This document shows, piece after piece, positions 1 to 9,518 of a stretch of 64,000 bases of DNA. This stretch comes from Bacillaceae bacterium IKA-2 (lineage in GTDB: Bacteria; Bacillota; Bacilli; Bacillales; Anaerobacillaceae): NCBI GenBank assembly GCA_031761875.1, contig CP134492.1, forward strand, positions 496,001 to 560,000. The letters run 5' to 3'. Below the pieces are notes generated by a model that worked only from the letters and a program-made list of their open reading frames with translations, ran no database searches and was not told the origin of the DNA. The position numbers and the translations under genes are program-made. The first letter of the stretch is position 1; each line of letters begins with the position of its first letter.

Positions 1-960
1 TTCCTGCAAATAGAAGTTATCGCACCTTTTTTATATTTGATTCCTCTGGTGATTTTATTTTCAGCGTTCCTACAAGTTGCACAGCAATGGCTAATACGAA
101 CTAAACAGTTCAGAATCACCGCTAGGGTCGCATTCTTACAAGCTTTATTTTTAAACAGTGCTAAAGCAGGCATTGGCTGGTTCAATCCTGTGGCAGCTGT
201 ACTCATAATTCTAGCAACGTTAGGTAGCGCTTTACACGCATTGATGCTTTTCTTAGGAGCAAGCCGTTCGCAGCGCAAACAAGTAGAAGAGTTAACTGAG
301 TCTAATACGGTAAAAGAACTAGCCAAAAAGCATAGGGACTTCCCGATATATAGAGCGCCGCAAGTTTTCATTAATGCAATCTCTCAAAGCTTGCCTGTCT
401 TATTATTAGCAAGTTTCTTTGGCCCTGCCTCCGCTGGATTTTACACTATAGGTAAAACCGTGCTTGGTATGCCAGCACAACTTATTGGAAGTTCGGTGGG
501 TGATGTGTTTTATCCTCGGATTGCCGCGGCAGCGAATAACGGTGAAAACCTTACTCGTTTAATTACAAAAGCAACTCTAGGGCTTGCAGCAGTTGGTATC
601 ATACCATTTGGAATAATTATCGCCTTAGGGCCCTGGATTTTTGGGTTTGTGTTTGGTGCAGAGTGGGTGTTGGCAGGGGAATATGCTAGATGGATAGCAC
701 TTTGGAGTTTTTTTATGTTTCTAAATAATCCAAGTGTTAAAGCATTGCCTGTTTTGTCCGCACAGTTGTTTCACTTAAGGTTTACTATTTTTACTGTAAC
801 AACACGAATTAGTGTTTTAGCAATTGGTTATTATGTGTTTTCAAGTGATATTGTAGCAGTTGCTTTATTTGGAGTGTCAGGTGCAATAATTAATATTATA
901 TTAATTTTAATTACTCTCCAAAAAGGGAAAAGTTTTGATAAGTTACGGAGGCGTACATAA
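1..960 (+). CDS. Polysaccharide flippase (Wzx/MATE-like), 5'-truncated by window edge
   Basis: Integral membrane protein of the polysaccharide-biosynthesis transporter type, expected to flip lipid-linked oligosaccharide units across the membrane. The frame is open from base 1 (FLQIEVIAPFLYL...), so the start lies upstream of the window. The visible 319 residues hold repeated hydrophobic segments and the family-like stretch 'ASFFGPASAGFYTIGKTVLG' before 'IGSSVGDVFYPRIA'. It ends directly against the next start codon, so it is probably the first visible gene of a capsule operon. Family is recognised by overall pattern; the substrate cannot be told. Confidence 0.72.
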   Translation, partial: FLQIEVIAPFLYLIPLVILFSAFLQVAQQWLIRTKQFRITARVAFLQALFLNSAKAGIGWFNPVAAVLIILATLGSALHALMLFLGASRSQRKQVEELTESNTVKELAKKHRDFPIYRAPQVFINAISQSLPVLLLASFFGPASAGFYTIGKTVLGMPAQLIGSSVGDVFYPRIAAAANNGENLTRLITKATLGLAAVGIIPFGIIIALGPWIFGFVFGAEWVLAGEYARWIALWSFFMFLNNPSVKALPVLSAQLFHLRFTIFTVTTRISVLAIGYYVFSSDIVAVALFGVSGAIINIILILITLQKGKSFDKLRRRT

Positions 961-2100
961 ATGGCAAAAGTATTTATTTGTGGAGATATCGTAAATTACG
1001 AAAATCGTGATGGCTTGGTCTGCTCAAAGACTTTGTCTAAGGTGATTTCTGAAGCAGACTACTCTATATGTAATTTTGAGGCACCAATAGATGGTTTTGG
1101 TGAGCCACAGCCTAAATCAGGGTCTCATCATTTTCAGAGAAAATCGACAATAGGCGGTTTAAAGGAACAAGGGTTTAATTTGTTATGTATGGCGAATAAT
1201 CACATAATGGACTTTGGAAGTGCTGGATTAACGGAAACAATCAAAGAAGCAAATAGTTCAGGTTTAGAAACAATAGGTGCAGGGTCTGATTTTGATGAAG
1301 CTTATAAACCATTAATTAAGAAAATTGATAATCTAAAGCTTGGTATTATAAATGCATGTGAGGCTCAATTTGGTGTAATTGATTATTTTTCAGGACCAGA
1401 TCAAGCTGGCTATGCATGGATTAATCATAATAATATAGATAAACAAATTATTGAGCTTAGAAAGAAATGTGATTATGTTATAGTACTGTCTCATGCGGGC
1501 TTAGAGCATTATAACCTGCCACAAAAAGAGTGGAGAAGGCGTTATAAGCATTTCTGTGATTTAGGTGCTGATGCAATTGTCGGTTCTCACCCACACGTAC
1601 CTCAAGGCTATGAGCATTATAATGATTCTTTAATATTCTACAGTCTTGGAAATTTTTATTTTGATTCTAAAAACTATATTAAAAAGGAAGATCGTTCTTA
1701 CTCTATAGTCTTGCAGTTAGAGAAAAATAAGAAAATTAATTTTGAGCCAGTTTTTCATCACAAACAAGATGGATTGGTTCAACTCTCGCCACCAGATAAA
1801 CAAATTGATTTAAATTCTTTAAATGCGAATTTGAACGATGAATATGAAATGCTTCACAATGCAATGTCCCTTGCAGTTTATAGTAAAAAAATTAAGTCTA
1901 ATTTTATATATTCTATATTGCCTTTTCCGTATGATGGCAGATTAAAATCTTCGCTCAAAAGAATTATAGCTACGCTTCTGGGTAGAAAAAAGATAGATAA
2001 AGATTTGCTCGCGTTACACCTTCTAAGAAACGAAGCTTATTATTATGCAGCCAAGCATGCGCTTGAATTGATTTCAAAAGAAAAGTATGGTGATAACTAA
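961..2100 (+). CDS. CapA-family metallophosphatase-like protein
   Basis: 379 residues with CapA/PgsA hallmarks: GDIV near the N-terminus, 'NFEAPI', 'ANNHIMDFG' (about 76-84), 'LSHAGLEHY', 'GSHPHVPQGYE' and 'YSLGNFYFD'. These Asp/Asn/His motifs are those of the calcineurin-like fold used in capsule and polyglutamate synthesis loci. No N-terminal signal or membrane segment is visible, unlike classical CapA, so it may work in the cytoplasm. The ATG follows the previous stop without a gap, and its own stop overlaps the next ATG (TAATG), pointing to translational coupling. The exact reaction is unknown. Confidence 0.8.
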   Translation: MAKVFICGDIVNYENRDGLVCSKTLSKVISEADYSICNFEAPIDGFGEPQPKSGSHHFQRKSTIGGLKEQGFNLLCMANNHIMDFGSAGLTETIKEANSSGLETIGAGSDFDEAYKPLIKKIDNLKLGIINACEAQFGVIDYFSGPDQAGYAWINHNNIDKQIIELRKKCDYVIVLSHAGLEHYNLPQKEWRRRYKHFCDLGADAIVGSHPHVPQGYEHYNDSLIFYSLGNFYFDSKNYIKKEDRSYSIVLQLEKNKKINFEPVFHHKQDGLVQLSPPDKQIDLNSLNANLNDEYEMLHNAMSLAVYSKKIKSNFIYSILPFPYDGRLKSSLKRIIATLLGRKKIDKDLLALHLLRNEAYYYAAKHALELISKEKYGDN

Positions 2101-3863
2101 TGAGTGATTTTATTTATTCTAAAAATCCTATATTCAAAGGAAAGTTAACTAAAGAAATTCAAGCTATCTATCATGAGGAAAAACCCGCCATTAGTGAATT
2201 TCATGGGAGTTGGGGTTCTTTGGCCGTAAGTTATAATATTTATAATGGTTTTCAACCCTATGAAACTAATGAACATGTTTGTATAGTGCTCGGTGGCCCT
2301 GTTCTTTGTTATCAAGATAATAATTTTTTGACAAGTGATGATGAAGTTGCAGGTGCACGGGCTATATACAACCGTTGGATTGCGGGAACAATGCAATGGG
2401 ATGAAGATCTCAGTGGCCCATTTGCTGTTTTGATTCTAAACAAGAGTACATCAGAAATAAACTGCATTACCGACCTGATGTCGTTTATTCCAGTTTTTAT
2501 CTACCAAGATACAAGCAATATGATGCTGTCAACGCATGTTAATGCATTGGCGCAGGCATCGGGCCAGCATAATAAAATAGATATAGTGTCACAGGTCGAT
2601 TTTATTCTTCATGGTGTAGTGACTTTCCCGTTTACAACGTACACTAACCTGAGACAGGTAGCGCCGGCAGAGGTGCATAGTATGCTAGGTGATTCGAAAC
2701 AGTCGCAATCAAATGCCTACTGGGTGCCCAAAGAAAAATTTCAGTATAAGTCGATTGATCAGGCGGCTATGAACTTAAGGGACGGGTTACAGAACTATAT
2801 AGACGCCATTGTCAAGGGGATGCCTCATTTAGCCCAATTTATTAGTGGAGGCGAAGATTCGCGTACTCTTTCTGGACTCTTACCGAAAGAGTGTAATCGA
2901 GATGCTTTTATATTTCTAGATGGTATGAATCGAGAAGGTAAAGTCGCCAAAAAGGCTGCTAATGCTTACGGAGTCAACTTTAACATGTCGACCCGAAGCA
3001 AAATTCATTACCTAGAAATCCTTCCTTGTGCAGATTTAGTAGGTAAGGGTTCCCAGTATATTCATGCTCATACGTTTGGTTTTCATAAAAGTTGTAAGTT
3101 GAATGAATATCCTGCTGTATTTGGTGGATTATTTTCTGATGCTCTGTTAAAAGGTGCGCGTATTAAAAAGTTACGTGGGTTAAGTCGGTTTCCATTTTTA
3201 CCTCAAATAAAGAGACGAAATTATTCTGCGGCTACCCCTTTAAAGAATGATTCGTTTCAGTTGGAAGTGTTAGAAGAATTAACTAAAAGACGACAAGCTC
3301 ATTTAAAATATGTAAGTAGTTTTCGGAATGAGTCTGCGGAAGAATGGTTTGAGTTGTGGCCTAGCTCCATGAATATGAATATACCTAATCTTCATGCTAA
3401 TCGTAGACTATTTAAGAGCTATGAACCATTTTTATCTAAAGATGTCGTAAAAATAAGTGCATCTATACCACAAAAGTGGAAGCTTAACCGAAGAGTATTT
3501 CATAAAGCTGCCAAGCCATTGTTAAAACCGACAAAATGGTTGCTACATGGTGAAGGACGACTTCCGTATTTCCCATGGTATATTAACAGTTTTGTACAGT
3601 TTGTTACGTGGACTTACCGTCAAGTGGGCAGTAGGAGTGGTATTATTAAAGGGAATCAAGGACCTTGGGGTCAGTGGAAGGTAGTAATGAACAGCGCTGA
3701 ATGGGACCAAGCTATTGATAAATACTCTGATGGATTAAATATAATGAATTCTGCATTTAAGGAAAAAGACGTAAAAAAACTGTTTGAGGATGATAATCTG
3801 AATTATATTCAGCGTGTTAATTTGATGCAGACCTTGTATATGAATCATAAAAAGGAAAATTAA
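2100..3863 (+). CDS. Asparagine-synthase-like protein of capsule locus, no N-terminal Cys
   Basis: 587 residues laid out like glutamine-hydrolysing asparagine synthetases: an N-terminal Ntn-type region (about 1-200) and a C-terminal ATP-pyrophosphatase region with the PP motif 'FISGGEDSR' near residue 248. The nucleophilic Cys2 of the glutaminase domain is absent (the protein starts MSDF), so it probably cannot hydrolyse glutamine and may form amides or esters with another nitrogen source. The start overlaps the capA stop by one base. Such proteins occur in polysaccharide loci, where they may decorate the polymer; that role is inference. Confidence 0.72.
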   Translation: MSDFIYSKNPIFKGKLTKEIQAIYHEEKPAISEFHGSWGSLAVSYNIYNGFQPYETNEHVCIVLGGPVLCYQDNNFLTSDDEVAGARAIYNRWIAGTMQWDEDLSGPFAVLILNKSTSEINCITDLMSFIPVFIYQDTSNMMLSTHVNALAQASGQHNKIDIVSQVDFILHGVVTFPFTTYTNLRQVAPAEVHSMLGDSKQSQSNAYWVPKEKFQYKSIDQAAMNLRDGLQNYIDAIVKGMPHLAQFISGGEDSRTLSGLLPKECNRDAFIFLDGMNREGKVAKKAANAYGVNFNMSTRSKIHYLEILPCADLVGKGSQYIHAHTFGFHKSCKLNEYPAVFGGLFSDALLKGARIKKLRGLSRFPFLPQIKRRNYSAATPLKNDSFQLEVLEELTKRRQAHLKYVSSFRNESAEEWFELWPSSMNMNIPNLHANRRLFKSYEPFLSKDVVKISASIPQKWKLNRRVFHKAAKPLLKPTKWLLHGEGRLPYFPWYINSFVQFVTWTYRQVGSRSGIIKGNQGPWGQWKVVMNSAEWDQAIDKYSDGLNIMNSAFKEKDVKKLFEDDNLNYIQRVNLMQTLYMNHKKEN

Positions 3864-3882
3864 GTGTAGGGATTTTTAAATC

Positions 3883-4723
3883 ATGAGCAAGTTTGATAAC
3901 TTTATTTTTTTACAGCTTGATTTAGCGGCTCAAGCTGGTGTTCGTTATAGTCTTGAAAATCCACTTGCCTATGTAGACTCGAACTTAGTGGGGTTCACGA
4001 ATATACTGGAAGGTTGTCGTCATCATGGGATCAAACACTTAATTTATGCTTCTTCAAGTTCTGTTTATGGTGCAAATATAAAGATGCCGTTAATCATCCT
4101 GTTAGCTTATATGCAGCTACTAAGAAGGCGAATGAATTTAATGGCTCATACTTTATAGTCTTCTTTATAATATACCAACAACAGCCTTACGTTTCTTTAC
4201 TGTATATGGACCATGGGGCCGACCTGATATGGCGTATTTCTCATTTACAAAGAACATTCTTGAAGGTAAACAAATTAAGGTGTTTAACAACGGCGAAATG
4301 ATGTTTGATTTTACATATATTGATGATATTGTTGAAGGCATTGTCCGTTTGTTAGACAAGCCACCAATTGCTAAGCCTGACTGGATTCGTTAAATTCCAG
4401 ATCCGAGTTCTAGCTGTGCATCATATAAAATTTTTAACATTGGTAACAATGAACCGGTTAAGTTAATGGACTTTATAAAAACGTTAGAGCAATTGCTTGG
4501 TAAGAAAGGAAGTATGGAATTTTTACCGATGCAGCCAGGTGATGTGAAAGCAACATTTGCTGATATAGATGATTTGAAAAAGGAAGTTAATTTTAACCCA
4601 TCAGCATCAATTGAAGAAGGTTTAAAGAAGTTTATTGATTGGTATAAGGAGTATTACAAAAAAACTAAAAATTTACAAATTGTAATAAAAATCATTGTAT
4701 TCTATGATAAACTGCCTATATAG
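3883..4723 (+). pseudogene. Decayed NAD-dependent sugar-nucleotide epimerase (UDP-glucuronate 4-epimerase type)
   Basis: Fragments of an extended-SDR epimerase run through three frames: '[20 protein letters not shown]' and 'YASSSSVYG' in the first; '[14 protein letters not shown]' (active-site YAATK) in the second; '[17 protein letters not shown]', '[13 protein letters not shown]' and a C-terminus ending 'IDWYKEYYKK' in the third. The N-terminal GxxGxxG NAD site is missing, at least two frameshifts lie between 4075 and 4200, and a TAA at 4393-4395 interrupts the last part ('KPDWIR' stop 'IPDPSSSC'). It is not functional. It may once have supplied a uronic-acid precursor, which fits the galU and ugd genes just downstream. 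Confidence 0.85.
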
Positions 4724-4771
4724 ATAGGTTCATAGAGTACATTGATTTTTGATTTTACGAGGAGGTAACTT

Positions 4772-5659
4772 ATGAAGGTCCGTAAAGCAATCATTCCCGC
4801 TGCTGGTTTAGGAACGCGGTTTTTACCAGCAACGAAAGCGCAACCGAAAGAAATGCTCCCGATTGTCGACAAGCCGACAATTCAATATATCGTTGAGGAA
4901 GCGATTGCTTCTGGGATTGAAGATATAATTATCGTCAGTGGTCGCAGTAAGCGTGCGATTGAAGACCATTTTGATAAGTCATATGAGTTAGAAGAGACGC
5001 TATTGAAGAAAGGGAAACTTGAATTATTAGATCATGTTCAAGCAATTTCGAATATGGCCAACATTCATTACATCCGTCAAAAAGAGGCTCTTGGACTTGG
5101 ACATGCGATTGCCTGTGCGAAATCATTTATCGGGAATGAGCCTTTTGCGGTGTTACTGGGTGACGATATCGTTCAATCTCAAAAGCCTTGTTTAAAGCAA
5201 TTAATCGAGGTGTTTGACCGTTATCATTCTTCGGTTGTTGGTGTTCAACCAGTTGCAGATGAAGAGGTTTCTAAATATGGAATCATTGCTCCTAATGGGC
5301 AAGAAATTGCGCCTGGGGTCATTAGTGTCCAATCATTAGTCGAAAAGCCAAAAGCAGAGGATGCGCCATCTAACTATGCGATCATGGGTCGTTATGTATT
5401 ACGCCCGGAAATCTTTGAAATATTAGAATCACTCCCGCCAGGAGCTGGTGGCGAAATTCAATTAACCGATGCGATTAATGAATTAAATAGAGTGCAAGCA
5501 GTATTAGCCTATCATTTTGAAGGCGTTCGCTATGATGTCGGCGATAAATTTGGTTTTGTCAAAGCTACTATTGACTTTGCCTTACAAAGAGATGACATAA
5601 AAGACGATGTCCGAAAATATTTAAAGCAAGTATATGAGAAAGAAAAACTATTGAAATAG
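4772..5659 (+). CDS. galU: UTP-glucose-1-phosphate uridylyltransferase
   Basis: 295 residues, full length for GalU/GtaB. It makes UDP-glucose from UTP and glucose-1-phosphate for exopolysaccharide and cell-wall glycans. The nucleotide-binding signature '[20 protein letters not shown]' (residues 7-26), '[13 protein letters not shown]', 'GDDI' and 'VEKP' are all present. The ATG at 4772 has GGAGG at 4761-4765. ugd follows 34 bp downstream, so UDP-glucose can be passed straight to UDP-glucuronate synthesis. Confidence 0.95.
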   Translation: MKVRKAIIPAAGLGTRFLPATKAQPKEMLPIVDKPTIQYIVEEAIASGIEDIIIVSGRSKRAIEDHFDKSYELEETLLKKGKLELLDHVQAISNMANIHYIRQKEALGLGHAIACAKSFIGNEPFAVLLGDDIVQSQKPCLKQLIEVFDRYHSSVVGVQPVADEEVSKYGIIAPNGQEIAPGVISVQSLVEKPKAEDAPSNYAIMGRYVLRPEIFEILESLPPGAGGEIQLTDAINELNRVQAVLAYHFEGVRYDVGDKFGFVKATIDFALQRDDIKDDVRKYLKQVYEKEKLLK

Positions 5660-5693
5660 TAGTTTAATAAGCAGCAAGGATGTGTAGGGAAAA

Positions 5694-6860
5694 GTGAAAA
5701 TTACAATCGCCGGAACAGGTTATGTCGGCTTATCAAATGCCGTATTATTAGCCCAACATAATGAAGTTATCGCCATGGATATTATTCAAGAAAAAGTAGA
5801 CATGATCAATAATAAAAGATCTCCAATCATCGATAACGAGATAGAGGAGTTTTTAGCAACGAAAGATTTAAATTTAACTGCTACTACGGATAATTACAAG
5901 GCTTTTAAGGATGCAGAGTATGTGATTATCTCTACACCTACCAATTATGATCCGGTGAAGAACTATTTTAATACAAGGACCGTTGAAGCAGTGATTGCTA
6001 ATGTGTTATCGATCAATCCCGATGCGGTGATGGTCATTAAATCAACTGTTCCAGTTGGGTATACAGAGAAAATAAATGAGAAGTTTGAAACTGAGAACAT
6101 TATCTTCGCACCGGAATTTTTAAGAGAAGGTAAGGCACTATATGATAACTTATACCCTTCGCGTATTGTTGTAGGGGAGCAATCTGAAAGAGCTAAAGTA
6201 TTTGCTGACCTGTTATTAGAGGGAGCTATTAAAGAGGATATTGACGTTTTGTTTACTAATTCGACAGAAGCAGAAGGAATTAAGCTATTTGCCAATACGT
6301 ACCTTGCGATGAGAGTGGCCTTCTTTAATGAATTAGATTCATATGCAGAAGCAAGAGGGTTAGATTCGAAGCAAATTATTGAAGGTGTAAGTCTTGATCC
6401 AAGGATCGGTGGACACTACAATAACCCTTCATTCGGTTATGGTGGCTACTGCTTACCAAAGGATACAAAACAGTTGCTGGCTAATTATGAAGATGTTCCG
6501 AATAACATCATGGCAGCAATCGTAGATTCCAATCGAACAAGAAAAGATCATATCGCCGATAGTATTTTGGCTAAGAAACCTAAGATTGTTGGTATTTATA
6601 GATTAACGATGAAGATGGATTCGGATAACTTTAGGCAATCAGCTATTCAGGGCGTTATGAAGCGGATTAAGGCGAAGGGTATAGAGGTTGTTGTGTATGA
6701 GCCAGCGCTTTCTGATGATGAATTTTATAATTCTAGGGTTGTGAATGATTTTGAAGAGTTTAAGAAAATAAGTGATGTGATCGTGGCTAATAGGCTATCT
6801 GATGAGATTAAAGATGTTGCGGATAAGGTTTATACGAGGGATTTGTTTAGTCGAGATTAG
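5694..6860 (+). CDS. ugd: UDP-glucose 6-dehydrogenase
   Basis: 388 residues, the length of the short E. coli-type Ugd. It oxidises UDP-glucose to UDP-glucuronate with two NAD+. Rossmann motif '[10 protein letters not shown]' (7-16), '[12 protein letters not shown]', '[20 protein letters not shown]', and the active-site loop '[16 protein letters not shown]' with the catalytic Cys. The GTG start at 5694 immediately precedes the Rossmann strand ([12 protein letters not shown]). It forms a galU-ugd pair and closes the capsule locus. Confidence 0.95.
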   Translation: MKITIAGTGYVGLSNAVLLAQHNEVIAMDIIQEKVDMINNKRSPIIDNEIEEFLATKDLNLTATTDNYKAFKDAEYVIISTPTNYDPVKNYFNTRTVEAVIANVLSINPDAVMVIKSTVPVGYTEKINEKFETENIIFAPEFLREGKALYDNLYPSRIVVGEQSERAKVFADLLLEGAIKEDIDVLFTNSTEAEGIKLFANTYLAMRVAFFNELDSYAEARGLDSKQIIEGVSLDPRIGGHYNNPSFGYGGYCLPKDTKQLLANYEDVPNNIMAAIVDSNRTRKDHIADSILAKKPKIVGIYRLTMKMDSDNFRQSAIQGVMKRIKAKGIEVVVYEPALSDDEFYNSRVVNDFEEFKKISDVIVANRLSDEIKDVADKVYTRDLFSRD

Positions 6861-6944
6861 GAGATCGTAGATCTCGGTGATGCCTCGAAAGCTAAGAAGG
6901 AACTTAGCTGGAATGCTAAACGTAAGATTAAAGATAGAAAATAG
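6861..6944 (+). pseudogene. C-terminal remnant of a GalE-type epimerase
   Basis: Directly after the ugd stop a 27-codon frame reads EIVDLGDASKAKKELSWNAK and then RKIKDRK before a stop. The segment 'DASKAKKELSW' matches the conserved C-terminal motif of UDP-glucose 4-epimerases (ADPSKAKRELGW). It has no start codon and abuts ugd, so it is the tail of an otherwise lost gene joined by deletion. Based on short motif similarity only. Confidence 0.5.
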
Positions 6945-7241
6945 ACACCCGTTGAACTGAATGGTTTGGCGGGGTTATTTTTGTTTTCAAATTTTACCAC
7001 AGTTTTCCGAAAAATTTGGTGCCTGACCCCCGGTGCGGTAGTGTGTTAAAGAGCGGGGGTATGGTAGCGCCTCCTAATTCGGGGGCGCTTTACTCCAAGT
7101 AAGAAATACCGAGCAAAATAAGTTTGGACTTTTCAGGTATTATTTCAATAAATAAGGTGAAATTTCAAACGAAATGAGATATGACAAATTTAAAATAGAG
7201 TTCTCTTTTCAGCAAACTAAAGCTTTACAAAGGATGATGCC
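6945..7241. other. Non-coding gap with GC-rich hairpins and REP-like core
   Basis: No gene seen. The stretch holds 'GGTGCCTGACCCCCGG' near 7019-7034, akin to the REP cores found elsewhere in the window, and an inverted repeat around 7065-7090 (AGCGCCTCC, short loop, GGGGGCGCT) that can form a strong hairpin. It lies upstream of a RAYT transposase, the usual position for REP sequences. Confidence 0.45.
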
Positions 7242-7826
7242 ATGTTGTCTAGAAAGCGTAGAGTATGGTACCCAGGTGCTAGTTATCACATTACCGCTCG
7301 AGGTAATCGAAGAACCGCCTTGTTTGAAGGTAAACAAGATTACCTCATGTATTTAGCAATCCTCGAAGATGTCCGTTCAATCTATCCTTTTACTTTGCAC
7401 GCCTACTGTTTAATGACCAATCACATTCATCTTCAACTCCAAACGAAAAACGTCCACATTAAAGAAATTATGAAAGAACTCCATTCTCGCTATGCGGTGT
7501 GGTTTAATAAAGAACACCATTATACCGGCCATTTGTTTCAAGGACGTTATGGTGCAAATGTGATTGATACAGATGCTTATTATGTCGAAGTAAGCCGTTA
7601 TATTCACTTGAATCCTGTTGAAGCAAATATGGTCCACCGTCCTCAGGATTACCGCTGGAGCAGTTACAAGGCCTATATATCAGGCACGATTGATACCCAC
7701 GTAACAACAACGAAAGTACTCGCTTACTTTCCTCAACCGAGACACATTCATTATCAAGCATTCGTCGAACGAAAAGAAAAATTAGATCAGGTACTGGAGG
7801 AATTAAAAAAATGGAAGCCAAAATAA
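7242..7826 (+). CDS. REP-associated tyrosine transposase (Y1/HUH family), 194 aa
   Basis: Single-strand DNA transposase of the RAYT branch of the IS200/IS605-like Y1 family. The N-terminus 'YHITARGNRRTALFE' matches the family start; the HUH metal site is 'TNHIHLQLQ' (about 60-68); the signature 'VSRYIHLNPVEANMV' contains the probable nucleophilic Tyr; 'YRWSSYKAY' closes the domain. It lacks the long C-terminal extension of the other two RAYTs here and is clearly divergent from them. GGATG lies just upstream of the ATG. Probably acts on REP hairpins; activity cannot be judged. Confidence 0.85.
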   Translation: MLSRKRRVWYPGASYHITARGNRRTALFEGKQDYLMYLAILEDVRSIYPFTLHAYCLMTNHIHLQLQTKNVHIKEIMKELHSRYAVWFNKEHHYTGHLFQGRYGANVIDTDAYYVEVSRYIHLNPVEANMVHRPQDYRWSSYKAYISGTIDTHVTTTKVLAYFPQPRHIHYQAFVERKEKLDQVLEELKKWKPK

Positions 7827-7934
7827 CAGTATTAACTGATGTTAAATGATTGAAAGGTGAAGCAAAACTTTTTATCATAACAGTAACCAGCTTATTGGCT
7901 TCTTGTTCAACCCGTAACTTACTTTCTTCAATTT

Positions 7935-8154
7935 CATCCTCAATCGTCATGATTAAACCACTTTAATCTTCCTTTTTACATCGATCATTTCAAATTTAAC
8001 TGTTAAATCAATTTAAACAATGCTTTATCATACCTAGTATAGGAGGGATGTTATTTTGTCTGCAAAAGTAAATAGTATTGGTTTGAAGGGCTTGGAGGGC
8101 TACTTGGTCCAGGTGGTTTTAGGTTTAATAACCTATAATCGAGAGAAGTACTAA
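7935..8154 (+). pseudogene. Duplicate of comM leader and first about 20 codons
   Basis: The block before 8056 (ATCTTCCTTTTTACATCGAT ... AGGAGGGATG) and the TTG-started frame 8056-8154 nearly repeat the leader and start of the intact comM at 12741-12930. The peptide begins LSAKVNSIGLKGLEGYLVQV, as in ComM, then diverges and stops after 32 residues. It is a broken 5' copy with the original ribosome binding site still in place. On the minus strand the same leader carries the first 36 or so codons of a divergent frame (MTIEDEIEESKLRVEQEANK) that is degenerate in the other leader copies. Confidence 0.8.
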
Positions 8155-8226
8155 CCAATGGTAGAGGTTGCGTGAAAATGAGAAAGAGAAATTCTAAATA
8201 TCGCACAATAAAAATTAAATTTAAGG

Positions 8227-8320
8227 CCAGTCCAAGTTTTTAATCGAGGAATTGGACTGGAATTTTACTTAGTCTATCATGAGTTAATTAGCCATGATTT
8301 GAAAATGGCTAACTTTTATT
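8227..8320. terminator. Two inverted repeats, probable terminators
   Basis: First stem: CCAGTCCAA at 8227-8235 with TTGGACTGG at 8252-8260. Second stem: TTAGCCAT at 8288-8295 with ATGGCTAA at 8305-8312, followed by CTTTTATTT. They lie just past the 3' end of the minus-strand oxidoreductase at 8336 and can stop transcription coming from either side. Confidence 0.5.
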
Positions 8321-8335
8321 TAGTATATTTTTTTT

Positions 8336-9340
8336 CTAACGTTTTGATCGAATGGTGTTATAATTTCTCACCATTTCATCCATTACCCAGTTTGTTCGAG
8401 CGCCTGATAATGCTGTGCTTGGGCACTGAATATCGTTCCCGGTTAATTCAGCTACAATAGTCTCTACTAGAGGTTGATGGACCTGTTGTAATGGCTCAAA
8501 GCTCCATTCCTCTGTTCCGTTTGCAGTTGTTAATACAATCGGATTATGTCCAAAAGTTGAAAACGTAATTTTTCCCTTACTACCTAGAATTTCGTTCATA
8601 TCGGCTTTCTCAAACGTAGAAAAACACCAACTACCTACACCATGAACACCAGATTCAAATACATAATTTCCTGTAACGATGTCTTCTGCTTTATAAAAAC
8701 CTGCTTGATTTGAAACATAGCCTTGAACAGTTTTAATGGGGCCTAATAAAAAATCTAAGAGGTCTAATGTATGGCTTGCTAAATCAAAAAATAACCCACC
8801 GCCGGAAATATCAGGTTGAAGTCTCCAAGGGACATCGTTTGAATGAATGATTTCCTCCGAGGCCTGTTGAAACTGGGCGGTGCGAACTAAACGAATATCC
8901 CCAATTACTTTGTTTTCTAAAAGCTCTTTTACCTTTAGAAACCGAGGCTGTGCCCTTCGATAATAAGCAACAAATAAGGGAACTTCTGCATCTTTACAAG
9001 CATTAATCATTTTTTGACATTCATTGAAATTCCGTGCCATTGGTTTCTCTACATAAACAGGTTTACCTGCCTTTGCAGCTTTTATAGTGTATTCCATATG
9101 TGAACCTGGCGGTGTTGCAATGTAAACAACATCCACATCCGGGTCATGAATAAGTTTATCTGCGTCTTCATACCACTTCGGAACATTGTGCCTTTTTGCA
9201 TAGTCCTTAGCAAGATGACCCGTTCTACGCATAACAGCAATCAACTCTGAGTTCTTCACTTTTTGAAAGGCAGGGCCACTTTTTACTTCTGTTACATCCC
9301 CACACCCAATAATTCCCCAACGGACCTTTTTCAATTCCAA
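8336..9340 (-). CDS. Gfo/Idh/MocA-family oxidoreductase
   Basis: 334 residues. NAD(P)-dependent sugar or inositol-type dehydrogenase by family. N-terminal Rossmann motif 'WGIIGCGDV' (8-16), 'VYIATPPGSHMEYTIKAAKA', and the family signature 'PVYVEKPMARN' with the catalytic-pocket Lys; the C-terminal domain has 'DISGGGLFFDLASHTLDLLD' with the conserved GG and His. It stands alone on the minus strand, flanked by comM debris and a RAYT element, so context does not reveal the substrate. Confidence 0.9.
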   Translation of the reverse strand: MELKKVRWGIIGCGDVTEVKSGPAFQKVKNSELIAVMRRTGHLAKDYAKRHNVPKWYEDADKLIHDPDVDVVYIATPPGSHMEYTIKAAKAGKPVYVEKPMARNFNECQKMINACKDAEVPLFVAYYRRAQPRFLKVKELLENKVIGDIRLVRTAQFQQASEEIIHSNDVPWRLQPDISGGGLFFDLASHTLDLLDFLLGPIKTVQGYVSNQAGFYKAEDIVTGNYVFESGVHGVGSWCFSTFEKADMNEILGSKGKITFSTFGHNPIVLTTANGTEEWSFEPLQQVHQPLVETIVAELTGNDIQCPSTALSGARTNWVMDEMVRNYNTIRSKR

Positions 9341-9391
9341 TTCTTTTCTCTCCTTTCCAACCGTAATTATCCTTATTGTAACATTCTTTTT

Positions 9392-9452
9392 AAAACCAGG
9401 TGTTAAAACCAGGTGAAACCAGGTGAAACCAGGTGAAACCAGGTGCCAGGCA
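9392..9452 (+). repeat. Tandem AAACCAGGTG units ending in a REP-like core
   Basis: Five close repeats of an AACCAGGTG unit run into AGGTGCCAGGCACTTAACTT. The last unit plus the following 'TTATTAACTTATTGAAACTGATG' recurs at 11244-11288 before the second RAYT copy, so it marks the left edge of a RAYT-carrying unit. GGTGCCAGGCACT is close to a palindrome, like REP cores. Confidence 0.7.
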
Positions 9453-9518
9453 CTTAACTTATTAACTTATTGAAACTGATGTGGGCTTTTGGTATGCTGA
9501 GGCCAGGAGGTGTTTTTG

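Noticed and set aside
7504-7950. Minus-strand frame MTIEDEIEESKLRVEQEANK...
   Set aside because: Most of it is antisense to the RAYT gene. The first 36 or so codons may be a relic of a divergent gene in the comM leader, but the same stretch is full of stops in other leader copies.
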